Shown: positions 27,721 to 34,580 of the stretch, in pieces
How the letters are laid out: each line of letters opens with the position of its first letter
How positions within the stretch are numbered: position 1 is the stretch's first letter
Source: Methylophilales bacterium MBRSF5
GTDB lineage: Bacteria; Pseudomonadota; Gammaproteobacteria; Burkholderiales; Methylophilaceae
Length of the DNA stretch: 64,000 nucleotides
Assembly: GCA_001044335.1 (NCBI GenBank)
Contig: CP011001.1
Span: forward strand, 1,054,001 to 1,118,000
Direction: 5' to 3'
Notes under the pieces: generated by a model
Databases searched by the model: none
The model's input: the letters and a program-made list of their open reading frames with translations, nothing else
What the model was told of the DNA's origin: nothing
Translations under genes and position numbers: made by a program

Positions 27721-27852
27721 GAGATTCCCTTTTAATGATAGACAAAGCTTATCAAAAATAATTTAAATTTTGTATCAGCATTTTCATTAAACCTATTGAC
27801 CGATGCTAATGCCTTGATAGGATCTTTGTAAATAAATTATTTGTTAATTGTT

Positions 27853-28119
27853 ATGAAAAAGAAATACCCACGACCTAGAAGTACAGGTAAAAATCATTGG
27901 AATTATAAACATGGAAAATATACGACTGAAGAGCAGCAAAGGTGGGCTGATTTTAATTGTCGGCTCCGTTTCATGTGTGATATGGCAATCTATGGCGGCT
28001 TAATGTCAAACCCTTCTAAATTTTTAGGTAGGCCTCCGAAGGACTATTTCAAACCTGACTTTAATAATGTGTGGCATAGGGTATGTGTGCACATTAAGAT
28101 TAATGGTTTAGGCAGATAA
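27853..28119 (+). CDS. Small hypothetical protein, phage-like
   Basis: 88 residues from ATG 27853 (an in-frame TTG at 27841 lacks support). Basic N-terminus with RSTGKNHWNYKHGKYTTEEQQR, which resembles the N-KHG-x-Y(S/T) start seen in small phage or mobile-element proteins near terminase or HNH genes. The rest (FNCRLRFMCDMAIYGG, GRPPKDYFKPD) is not familiar to me. It is isolated on the plus strand with flanking AT-rich DNA and is probably horizontally acquired. Confidence 0.55.
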   Translation: MKKKYPRPRSTGKNHWNYKHGKYTTEEQQRWADFNCRLRFMCDMAIYGGLMSNPSKFLGRPPKDYFKPDFNNVWHRVCVHIKINGLGR

Positions 28120-28214
28120 GCTTATTTAGAAACTAGAAATCATTTTTTTATTTGGCGTATTCACTTAAAGATATTAATATGAATATTATGAAGGTCTTAA
28201 ATGTATAAAAAATA

Positions 28215-28571
28215 ATGAATGAATTAATTATTAAAAGTTTTTTAATGAACACCTACTCACTGATTTGCCTGTTACCTGAGGAGATTAAAAAAATTTCATC
28301 ATCTTCAAATAAATTCTCAGACCGTGACTTGTTTGATAAAACTATGGAGGACATTAAGGATTTTTCTCCCCTATTTACCAAAGAAGCACTTGATACAAGT
28401 TTAAATAATGTAAAAAATCTAAATAACAATGAATGTCAGATTTACCTGAGTGCTTTAGAAGACAAATTTAAAAATATTACGAAAGCATCTGAAATTATTT
28501 CTAAAGAAGACACATCTTTTATCAATCGAGTAGAGATGGAAAAAGAAGATTTATTGAATAAATTTGAATAA
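28215..28571 (+). CDS. Hypothetical cytosolic protein
   Basis: 118 residues, hydrophilic and predicted mostly helical after an initial hydrophobic stretch (IIKSFLMNTYSLICLLP). No motif that I recognise. No strong ribosome site precedes the ATG. It converges on the Sel1-repeat gene with a weak hairpin terminator between them. Confidence 0.5.
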   Translation: MNELIIKSFLMNTYSLICLLPEEIKKISSSSNKFSDRDLFDKTMEDIKDFSPLFTKEALDTSLNNVKNLNNNECQIYLSALEDKFKNITKASEIISKEDTSFINRVEMEKEDLLNKFE

Positions 28572-28600
28572 AAAAAACTCATAAATTCATGAGCTTTTTT
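28571..28600. terminator. Weak bidirectional terminator
   Basis: CTCAT (28578-28582) pairs with ATGAG (28589-28593), with seven A before and six T after. The stem is short, but the placement between convergent genes is right. Confidence 0.5.
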
Positions 28601-28612
28601 GCTGGATATAAA

Positions 28613-29887
28613 TCAATCATTCATGGCTATTTCAAAATCTTCAGGTTCTTTCACTGGTAAATTATCTAATGCAATCTTCGCATCTGTGTTGCCCTGATCG
28701 GCAGATCGCTGATAATAATCTTTCGCTGTATCCAAATCTACAGAAGTACCCAATCCTTTTTCATTCATCAGTCCTAAATGATAATCTGCTTGAGGTAAGT
28801 TGTAATTAGAAGCCATTTGATAATATTGGTAAGCTTCCATATAGTCTGTTGCTTTTCCCATTCCATAAAAGTGAATATGCCCAATATTTAAGAATGCTTC
28901 AGGTTGATTGGTTTTTGCAGCTTTTAGGTAATGCTGTAAAGCTTTTTGATAATTTGGATAGACGCCATGCCCATAATGCTCCATCAATCCTAAATTAAAC
29001 TCTGCTTCAACTTGACCTTGTTTTGCGGCTTTTGTATACCAGTGATGGGCTTTAAGGTAATCTTTTTGGCGATCGTTATAGTGGTACTCGCGTGCCAAAT
29101 TAAGTTGTGCTTCAGCCAAACCCTGCTCTGCGGCTCGCTGATAATATTGTATAGCTCCATCATAGTCATAATATTCTCCGATTCCTGTCATCATTAGTTG
29201 TGCTGCATTGAATTGCGCTTCTTTTAAGTCTTGATTGGCCGCCTCTTTAAACCACAGTAACGCTTGATCTAAATTTTTCTCAACACCTAAACCATAACGA
29301 AACATCTGTCCCAACTGAAATTGAGCTTCCGCCATGCCTTCCACTTCTACTTCACAATTGTTTTTTGCAACAACTTGATTAGATGCAGCTTGTTTGAAAT
29401 ATTGAAATGCTTGCTGTTGGTTGGATGCAACCCCAATACCATAGCGGTGCATCAAACCAAGGTTGAATTGAGCCTCTGGATTATTGGCTGCAATGGACCG
29501 ATAATACTCAATAGCTTTTTGATAATCTTTATTAGTTGACAAGCCATAGCGATACACTAACCCTAATTTTGCTGTCGAATCTTGATTACCTCGAAGGTGG
29601 GCTCGTTGATAAAGATCTAATGCCCTAGCTAAATCTTTGTTTAAAATTGAACCTTCAAAATAATGATTGGCAAATAAATGTTGAGCATTGCTAATGACGC
29701 TATTGGTCATTTGTGAATAGAAGCCATTAAATTGCCCATTGGTAAAATTAGTTTGCCAAAAGGTTTTTTCTTTACACGGATTCTTTTCTTGGACTTTAAC
29801 TTCTGGTGCTTGAATCTCATTCGCTGTAACAGCATTCGAGATCAAGAATACATTAGCAAGCACTGCAGCAATTGTTTTAATTTTCAT
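28613..29887 (-). CDS. Exported Sel1-repeat protein, likely ECF sigma target
   Basis: 424 residues. A signal peptide (residues 1-22, ending VTA) is followed by about nine Sel1-like repeats (A-x-x-x-L-G-x-x-Y-x-x-G with Y-x-x-A cores, e.g. AQFNLGLMHRYGIGV) through to near residue 405. Sel1 repeats are protein-binding solenoids often used in envelope signalling. The segment just after the signal peptide, FWQTNFTNGQF, resembles FWKKWFKNGTF in the membrane protein encoded upstream. A promoter-like TCCTGAC-N14-ACATCT lies 34-60 bases before the start, matching the motif before the sigma gene. Confidence 0.85.
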   Translation of the reverse strand: MKIKTIAAVLANVFLISNAVTANEIQAPEVKVQEKNPCKEKTFWQTNFTNGQFNGFYSQMTNSVISNAQHLFANHYFEGSILNKDLARALDLYQRAHLRGNQDSTAKLGLVYRYGLSTNKDYQKAIEYYRSIAANNPEAQFNLGLMHRYGIGVASNQQQAFQYFKQAASNQVVAKNNCEVEVEGMAEAQFQLGQMFRYGLGVEKNLDQALLWFKEAANQDLKEAQFNAAQLMMTGIGEYYDYDGAIQYYQRAAEQGLAEAQLNLAREYHYNDRQKDYLKAHHWYTKAAKQGQVEAEFNLGLMEHYGHGVYPNYQKALQHYLKAAKTNQPEAFLNIGHIHFYGMGKATDYMEAYQYYQMASNYNLPQADYHLGLMNEKGLGTSVDLDTAKDYYQRSADQGNTDAKIALDNLPVKEPEDFEIAMND

Positions 29888-29920
29888 TTTCTAACCCTTA
29901 ATTGATTAACTACATTAGAT

Positions 29921-29947
29921 AGATGTAGCAATAATTAAAGGTCAGGA
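29921..29947 (-). promoter_or_regulatory. ECF-type promoter before the exported Sel1 gene
   Basis: Minus strand reads TCCTGAC, 14 bases, ACATCT. The same two boxes at the same spacing stand before the island Sel1 leader RNA and the divergent pseudoknot RNA, and with one extra base before the sigma gene. They resemble the -35 (xxTGAC/GGAAC-like) and -10 boxes of ECF promoters. Confidence 0.65.
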
Positions 29948-29948
29948 A

Positions 29949-30632
29949 TTATTGCTTTTTACTGTTTTGATTAATTAAATATTCATAGTTCACGCGACCA
30001 TAATCATTGCCTAAAGCCGCAGCACGCTTATAGAACTCAATGGCTTTGTCATGATCTTCTTCCCCATCAAAACCCATGTGGTAAATCAAGCCAATATTAA
30101 ATAAAAGGTTGGGGTTACTGGGATATTTTTTAAGTAAGATTAAACACCCTTCGAGATCAATTTGATCTGGATCACAGCCGCCAATATTTGTTGGCAGAGG
30201 ATTAGTCAAATAACGATGGCCAAACATAATGAAAGTGCCATTCTTGAACCATTTCTTCCAAAACAATTTGGGATCCTGTCCTTCAAGTTCTTCCTGGGTG
30301 TGTGTCAATTCTAAAGGAAGTGGTTTGGTGAAATGCACATACTCTTTGGTGGCATAGACTCCTGAGGCACCAAGTATAAATGCAAGAATCCAATGCTTAT
30401 ATGCAAATGATCTTTTTTGTTTTGGAATAAGATAGCGATCTTGAAGAACTTTACCTATTCTTTTCTCAAAGGCTTGTTGACGTTTCTCCATCAAATGCTC
30501 TTCAAGGTTATCTTCTTTAATCATAATATTTCTAACCATACGAGCGATCACACGCCATTTAGGATCCATGCCAGGTACTTTTTTACCTTGCAATACACTC
30601 ATAAAGTTATCTTGTATTTGGTGTTTACTCAT
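29949..30632 (-). CDS. Membrane protein with periplasmic Sel1-type repeat, probable anti-sigma factor
   Basis: 227 residues. A cytosolic N-terminus of about 80 residues is rich in charged helices (IARMVRNIMIKEDNLEEHLMEKRQQAFEKR). One membrane helix follows (KHWILAFILGASGVYA, about residues 84-99), then a periplasmic part with FWKKWFKNGTF and, at the end, a Sel1-like unit (LLFNIGLIYHMGFDGEEDHDKAIEFYKRAAALGN). The start overlaps the sigma gene stop by 4 bases. Gene position, topology and helical N-terminus fit an anti-sigma factor that holds the ECF sigma at the membrane. No zinc-type HxxxCxxC anti-sigma motif is present, so this would be a different class. The function is inferred. Confidence 0.65.
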   Translation of the reverse strand: MSKHQIQDNFMSVLQGKKVPGMDPKWRVIARMVRNIMIKEDNLEEHLMEKRQQAFEKRIGKVLQDRYLIPKQKRSFAYKHWILAFILGASGVYATKEYVHFTKPLPLELTHTQEELEGQDPKLFWKKWFKNGTFIMFGHRYLTNPLPTNIGGCDPDQIDLEGCLILLKKYPSNPNLLFNIGLIYHMGFDGEEDHDKAIEFYKRAAALGNDYGRVNYEYLINQNSKKQ

Positions 30633-31207
30633 GATGTTTCCAAATCCTTACATTCTTCAAAGTATGTGGTCAATTTCTTTTTCGATTGAGATAAAAATTC
30701 TTTAGTTGCTGCATAAGATCGTCCTATTCTGATTGATATATCTTCAACGGGCACGCCATCTTTTTGTAAATTAATGACATAGTGGCGATCTGGCATCTCT
30801 TCTTTAAATAATTTAAATTTTTCCTCAATGCAGCTTTGCTGATCAACATATTTCTGACCATAGCTCACCTTCACATCTTCATCGCCAGTAAGATTTTCCA
30901 GGTCTTCAGTATCAAGACCGAACATTACATTATTTTTTCTAGATGATTTTCGATAAAACTCATTCATATTATTTCTTAGAATCTGCCACAACCATGATTC
31001 AAATTTACTATCGTCTTTAAGAGTATCGATTTTTTCAAATACCTTAATATAAGTCTCTTGAATAACATCATCTGCATCTTCATCATTCAATCTATTACTT
31101 ACCAAAAACTTGAAGGCTTTTTTATAAAAAAAGTTATTTAGAGACCTGTAGGCAGTATTCAGCTTTGCTTTGTCTTGTAATTGTTCTAATACTTCCCCTG
31201 CAAGCAT
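30629..31207 (-). CDS. ECF-family RNA polymerase sigma factor
   Basis: 192 residues from ATG 31207, which has GGAGG seven bases upstream; an open frame to 31255 would start inside its promoter. Region 2 is clear: DADDVIQETYIKVFEKIDTL, then FESWLWQILRNNMNEFYRK. Region 4 is VPVEDISIRIGRSYAATKEFLSQSKKKL. A short linker and no region 3 make it an ECF (sigma-70 group IV) factor. It is followed, with a 4-base overlap, by the probable anti-sigma gene, then by an exported Sel1 protein. A TCCTGAC-N15-GCATCT motif upstream suggests autoregulation. Confidence 0.93.
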   Translation of the reverse strand: MLAGEVLEQLQDKAKLNTAYRSLNNFFYKKAFKFLVSNRLNDEDADDVIQETYIKVFEKIDTLKDDSKFESWLWQILRNNMNEFYRKSSRKNNVMFGLDTEDLENLTGDEDVKVSYGQKYVDQQSCIEEKFKLFKEEMPDRHYVINLQKDGVPVEDISIRIGRSYAATKEFLSQSKKKLTTYFEECKDLETS

Positions 31208-31237
31208 TATTCCTCCAGTTTTGCTCTTATATAAATG

Positions 31238-31265
31238 AGATGCTGCAATACTCAATAGGTCAGGA
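31238..31265 (-). promoter_or_regulatory. ECF-type promoter of the sigma factor operon (autoregulation)
   Basis: Minus strand TCCTGAC, 15 bases, GCATCT, ending 31 bases before the sigma start codon. It is one of four copies of this motif in the window. It also shares TATTGC just before the -10 box with the Sel1 promoter at 29921. Confidence 0.65.
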
Positions 31266-31296
31266 TTTTTTATTCAATTAATGAATGAAATTTTTT

Positions 31297-31323
31297 TCCT
31301 GACTTTTTCAAACTCACTCATCT
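31297..31323 (+). promoter_or_regulatory. ECF-type promoter of pseudoknot RNA A
   Basis: Plus strand TCCTGAC (31297-31303), 14 bases, TCATCT (31318-31323). The same boxes and spacing recur at 43576-43602 before RNA B. In both, ACTAAG follows five bases after the -10 box and probably marks the RNA start. It is divergent from the sigma promoter 31 bases away. Confidence 0.65.
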
Positions 31324-31327
31324 ATCA

Positions 31328-31560
31328 ACTAAGGAGGCGTAATTTCTCTCTTCATCACCTCCAGCACCATGGTTATCTGGTGTTTAATATGATAACCGCT
31401 TACTTCCCTGAAACACCGCCTGACTAGCCGGCGGTTCAAATAGGCTAGTCAATAATCTTAATAACATCTTAACTATGTTTTAATTTAAATAAAATTTTTA
31501 TTGTCTTAATTTGATAAAGTACGTAATAAAGCTTACATGAACTGTAAGCCTTGTTTTTAT
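31328..31560 (+). ncRNA. Candidate structured RNA A with two tandem H-type pseudoknots
   Basis: Predicted transcript from ACTAAG (31328) to a bidirectional hairpin terminator near 31560. Elements in order: stem GGAGG (31333-31337) with CCTCC (31358-31362). Pseudoknot 1 has CACCA 31365-31369 with TGGTG 31378-31382, and GGTTATC 31371-31377 with GATAACC 31391-31397. Pseudoknot 2 has ACCGCC 31415-31420 with GGCGGT 31430-31435, and GACTAGCC 31422-31429 with GGCTAGTC 31443-31450. Both knots have a 1-base first loop and a 7-8-base third loop, the sterically good geometry on this strand only. There is no convincing open reading frame. No known family is recognised. Confidence 0.6.
31531..31560. terminator. 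Bidirectional hairpin at the left island end
   Basis: GCTTAC (31531-31536) pairs with GTAAGC (31544-31549), followed on the plus strand by CTTGTTTTTA. It is the displaced copy of the tRNA terminator at 47114-47146 and can also end RNA A. Confidence 0.65.
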
Positions 31561-31609
31561 TGGTGGGCCCACCTGGACTCGAACCAGGGACCAAAGGATT
31601 ATGAGTCCT
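31542..31609. repeat. Left attachment repeat: displaced 3' part of tRNA(CAU) plus flank
   Basis: 68 bases identical to 47135-47202 (offset 15593). 31561-31609 is the 3' 49 bases of the tRNA including CCA and the anticodon arm; after 31609 the match stops and no 5' half follows. Weaker similarity continues to about 31501. It is the signature of a tyrosine-recombinase island in a tRNA gene, with the recombinase gene starting 102 bases inside. Confidence 0.93.
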
Positions 31610-31711
31610 TATGCTGTAATTAATATTCAATAAAAACAAATACTTATATCAACTTTACTTGTTGCTTTTTGTAGTCTATCATGATTTTTGTTACCTTAAC
31701 ATTTTGACATC

Positions 31712-32905
31712 ATGGACACATTCACGAAAGTTTTAAACACCAAAGGCTTATACAAACGTCAACAAAAAGACTCATCGAGCTGGGTAGTCAAAGGTCGCAT
31801 TAAAGGCGGTAAAGTCGTTACTGTCACCATTGGCGATACCAGACTGTATAAACAAGCAGAAGCCAAGCAGAAGACTCTGGATATATTAAAGATGATGTCT
31901 GAAGGAATTAATCCTAACGAGGCCAAAAGAGCTGAACAGGAAATCAATCGACTGCGAGGTTTTACACTAGAGCAAGCTGTAGCAGAATGCAGCAAATTAT
32001 CCCAGTGGAAAGAATCCACCAGAAAAGATATTGAGCTTGTCATGAACCGTCGTTTTAAAGATTGGTTTAAAAAACCATTAGCGTCAATTACTAAACAAGA
32101 ATGTTTAAATCGCTTTAATCAGATCAAAGTAGACATTAAAAAGAATAATCGTCAGAAGAATCGAAGTAGTGTAAATGACGTAGGTGAAGGAGAGGCGCAG
32201 AAAGCCTTTCGTTATTTGAATGCTATCTTTAACACGTTCATTGAAGATGATATTGGGGACGTTAAACTTCTTCCTAAAGGCAATCCCTGCTCCATCCTTA
32301 AAACAAAAAAGGTGCGTAAAACCCTTATTTCAAGAGAGCGATACCTAGACCTTCAGAAACGTATGAAACTTCATGAAGAGTTAAAGGCATCATCAGATCT
32401 GGAGGAATATCAGGGAAGGCATCGCATTAAAAAAGATGATCGTGATCTAATTATGCTGTTAATTCATACAGGACTAAGACTTGAAGAGGCTTTGAATATC
32501 AAGTGGTCTGATGTTCATTTAGACAATGAAAATTATCTCATTACTAATACCAAGAATAGACGTAAACATTTACTTCCTATGACTAAGGATATTAAGAATC
32601 TATTTAATAAAAGAAATAATAATGGTTCTGTTTATGTATTTCCTAGTCCATTGGATAATAGGAAGGCACTCTCAGCAAGCAAGATCTTTAAGCGAGTATC
32701 AGAAGAGGTGGGTTTTAATTTCTCAGCTCATGACTTAAGAAGGACTGTGGCCACTGTTGCTGCTGAGTGTGGATATGATATCTCTAACATCGGAGCATTA
32801 CTGAACCACTCACAAAGAACGGTCACTGAAGGTTATGTTCAACGTACACAACCACGACTAAAAAGAATCCTTGAAGACATTGAGAATGCTCTTTTTCACT
32901 CATGA
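31712..32905 (+). CDS. int: Tyrosine recombinase (island integrase)
   Basis: 397 residues. The N-terminal arm-type DNA-binding domain (SSSWVVKGRIKGGKVVTVTIGD) resembles that of phage P4-type integrases, followed by a SAM-like core-binding domain and a catalytic domain. Catalytic residues: Arg256 in HTGLRLEEAL, a Lys near 281, His340 and Arg343 in HDLRRT, His366 in LNHSQ, and nucleophile Tyr375 in EGYVQRT. It probably recombines the 68-base tRNA repeats. Its stop overlaps the start of the next gene (ATGA), so both proteins are made together. No excisionase gene was found. Confidence 0.94.
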   Translation: MDTFTKVLNTKGLYKRQQKDSSSWVVKGRIKGGKVVTVTIGDTRLYKQAEAKQKTLDILKMMSEGINPNEAKRAEQEINRLRGFTLEQAVAECSKLSQWKESTRKDIELVMNRRFKDWFKKPLASITKQECLNRFNQIKVDIKKNNRQKNRSSVNDVGEGEAQKAFRYLNAIFNTFIEDDIGDVKLLPKGNPCSILKTKKVRKTLISRERYLDLQKRMKLHEELKASSDLEEYQGRHRIKKDDRDLIMLLIHTGLRLEEALNIKWSDVHLDNENYLITNTKNRRKHLLPMTKDIKNLFNKRNNNGSVYVFPSPLDNRKALSASKIFKRVSEEVGFNFSAHDLRRTVATVAAECGYDISNIGALLNHSQRTVTEGYVQRTQPRLKRILEDIENALFHS

Positions 32906-34329
32906 TTAATTTCAAGATAAATACAGACAAAGCTTTTTATTACAGAAAAGCCATGCGTTTCGATGTTTATAAGTTAAGAAATGCAAAACTAAAAAAATGT
33001 ATCAACAACATATGTAATGAAATGTTAAATATTTATAAACAAAAGGCAAAAAGAGTAAGGAATATTAAGGAAAGAAAACATGCTTGCTTTTATATTCTTC
33101 TAAATTTATGGAAAGCTTACTACTTAACCTTTAATCCATGGGTTTCATATTCAAGAGATAAAAATAAATACAACAAGGGTCAAAGACTAAATAAGCTTCA
33201 TTTCAAATATGAAGCCTTTATCCAAACTCATAACGACCTAGTTAAAGAGGGATTAATAATTAATAAAGATAATGTTCATTTCCCTGGATACTCTTTCACC
33301 TCAAGAATGAAAGCTAGCAAAAAACTTATTAAGTTGTTTGATCAAGTTTCGCAAGACAGTAATTTAATTTCATCCTTAACAAAACAAAATGGATTGGATG
33401 AGATTGTTATTAAGAATAAGAAAAAACAACCAATTAAATATCGAGCAAACAGGCAAATCAAACAATGGAGAGAAAACTTAATAACAATCAACAATAAATT
33501 ATTAAGTGCTCGAATATGCCTTGATATGGAAAATGATCAATATCTGAATTTTATTGAAAGATTAAATAAAGACAGAGATCGTGTTGACTACTTCCCTGAC
33601 TTCACTTCTGTGACACTGCATAGGGTATTTAATAATTCTTCAATAAATCAGGGAGGGAGATTCTTTGGAGGATGGTGGCAATCTATTCCAAGAGAATATA
33701 GAAAGTTTATTGATATTAACTACAAACCAACAGAAGAGGTAGATTACTCAGGGCATCACATTCGTATAATGTATTCATTAGATAATAAAAATCTTGAGGG
33801 TGAGCCTTATGAGGTAGAAGATGAATCAAGAAATACTCAAGAATTTATTGATGAAAGAAAAATAGCAACACTAGTCATGTTGAATTGCTCAAGTTATACA
33901 GAGGCTCATGAAACCCTAAAAACTATGGGTTATAAATCATCTAAGTTTCTGATGAATGAAATAATTCATAGACATGAACCTATAAAAGATAACTTCTTCA
34001 CAGGAATAGGCAATAAACTAATGAACGAGGACTCTAAAATAGCTGAGGAGGTTATGCTAAGGATGATTAAATTAGGTCATGTCATATTACCTGTACACGA
34101 TAGTTTTATTGTTAGAAATTCTGCTACGTTTGAATTAAAACCAATCATGGAGGAAGTGTTTAATAAATACTGTAAAAATAAAACAATCCTTAAAACTAAA
34201 GAGACGTCTCTTGAGTGGAATAGTGAACAAGCGAAGATAAAAGATAAATTGACAATTAATGATGAGAATTTTCTAGAGAAATACTTTAACAACAGAACTA
34301 TAGTTAACTCTATTTGGGACCCTTCGTAG
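32902..34329 (+). CDS. Divergent family-A DNA polymerase-like (palm domain) protein
   Basis: 475 residues, translationally coupled to the integrase. The C-terminal half shows the three palm motifs of family A polymerases in order. Motif A is VDYSGHHIRIMY (Asp281, Tyr282, Ser283, Arg288; compare DYSxxELR). Motif B-like is DERKIATLVMLNCSSY (Arg319, Lys320). Motif C is ILPVHDSFIV (His399, Asp400; compare VHDEL). The helix NEDSKIAEEVMLRMIKLG before motif C also follows Pol I. The motif A Glu is His and the second motif C acidic residue is Ser, as in single-subunit RNA polymerases (HDS). There is no 3'-5' exonuclease domain. The N-terminal 240 residues are basic and unfamiliar. Activity is not proven. 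Confidence 0.65.
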   Translation: MINFKINTDKAFYYRKAMRFDVYKLRNAKLKKCINNICNEMLNIYKQKAKRVRNIKERKHACFYILLNLWKAYYLTFNPWVSYSRDKNKYNKGQRLNKLHFKYEAFIQTHNDLVKEGLIINKDNVHFPGYSFTSRMKASKKLIKLFDQVSQDSNLISSLTKQNGLDEIVIKNKKKQPIKYRANRQIKQWRENLITINNKLLSARICLDMENDQYLNFIERLNKDRDRVDYFPDFTSVTLHRVFNNSSINQGGRFFGGWWQSIPREYRKFIDINYKPTEEVDYSGHHIRIMYSLDNKNLEGEPYEVEDESRNTQEFIDERKIATLVMLNCSSYTEAHETLKTMGYKSSKFLMNEIIHRHEPIKDNFFTGIGNKLMNEDSKIAEEVMLRMIKLGHVILPVHDSFIVRNSATFELKPIMEEVFNKYCKNKTILKTKETSLEWNSEQAKIKDKLTINDENFLEKYFNNRTIVNSIWDPS

Positions 34330-34337
34330 GGTCCCAA
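34314..34337 (+). terminator. Hairpin at the end of the polymerase-like gene
   Basis: TTGGGACCCT (34314-34323) pairs with AGGGTCCCAA (34328-34337) around a TCGT loop and includes the stop codon. It is a strong 10-bp stem but has no T run, so it could be a terminator, an RNA stabiliser or a processing site. The following 240 bases to 34580 are AT-rich with no gene that I can support. Confidence 0.5.
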
Positions 34338-34580
34338 TCGTATACTATCAACTAGTAACTACCCTCTCTAACCATTACCCAGTAGATTAAGAGACGTTCT
34401 ACTGCATATTAAACCCCATCACCACATATAAGTATTTGATTTTAAATAGAATTATTTAATTTTAATATTTTAATAATGGCTTAATTTATATATAGTTTAA
34501 TACCTATTTAATAATTCATCTATGTCAGATTACAAGATTTATCTTATTAACTTACTATGAAAAAAAACTTTACTGCTGTT

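Noticed and set aside
31328-31560. tmRNA (several pseudoknots near a tRNA end)
   Set aside because: There is no plus-strand tRNA-like acceptor domain or CCA end and no Ala-Leu-Ala-Ala tag frame. The nearby tRNA sequence is on the other strand.
31328-31560. Type III toxin-antitoxin RNA (ToxI-like repeats)
   Set aside because: The two pseudoknots are similar in plan but not in sequence, and no ToxN-like endoribonuclease gene follows.
31561-31609. A second tRNA(CAU) gene
   Set aside because: Only the 3' half is present; after 31609 the sequence does not continue into a D arm or acceptor 5' strand. It is an attachment-site fragment.
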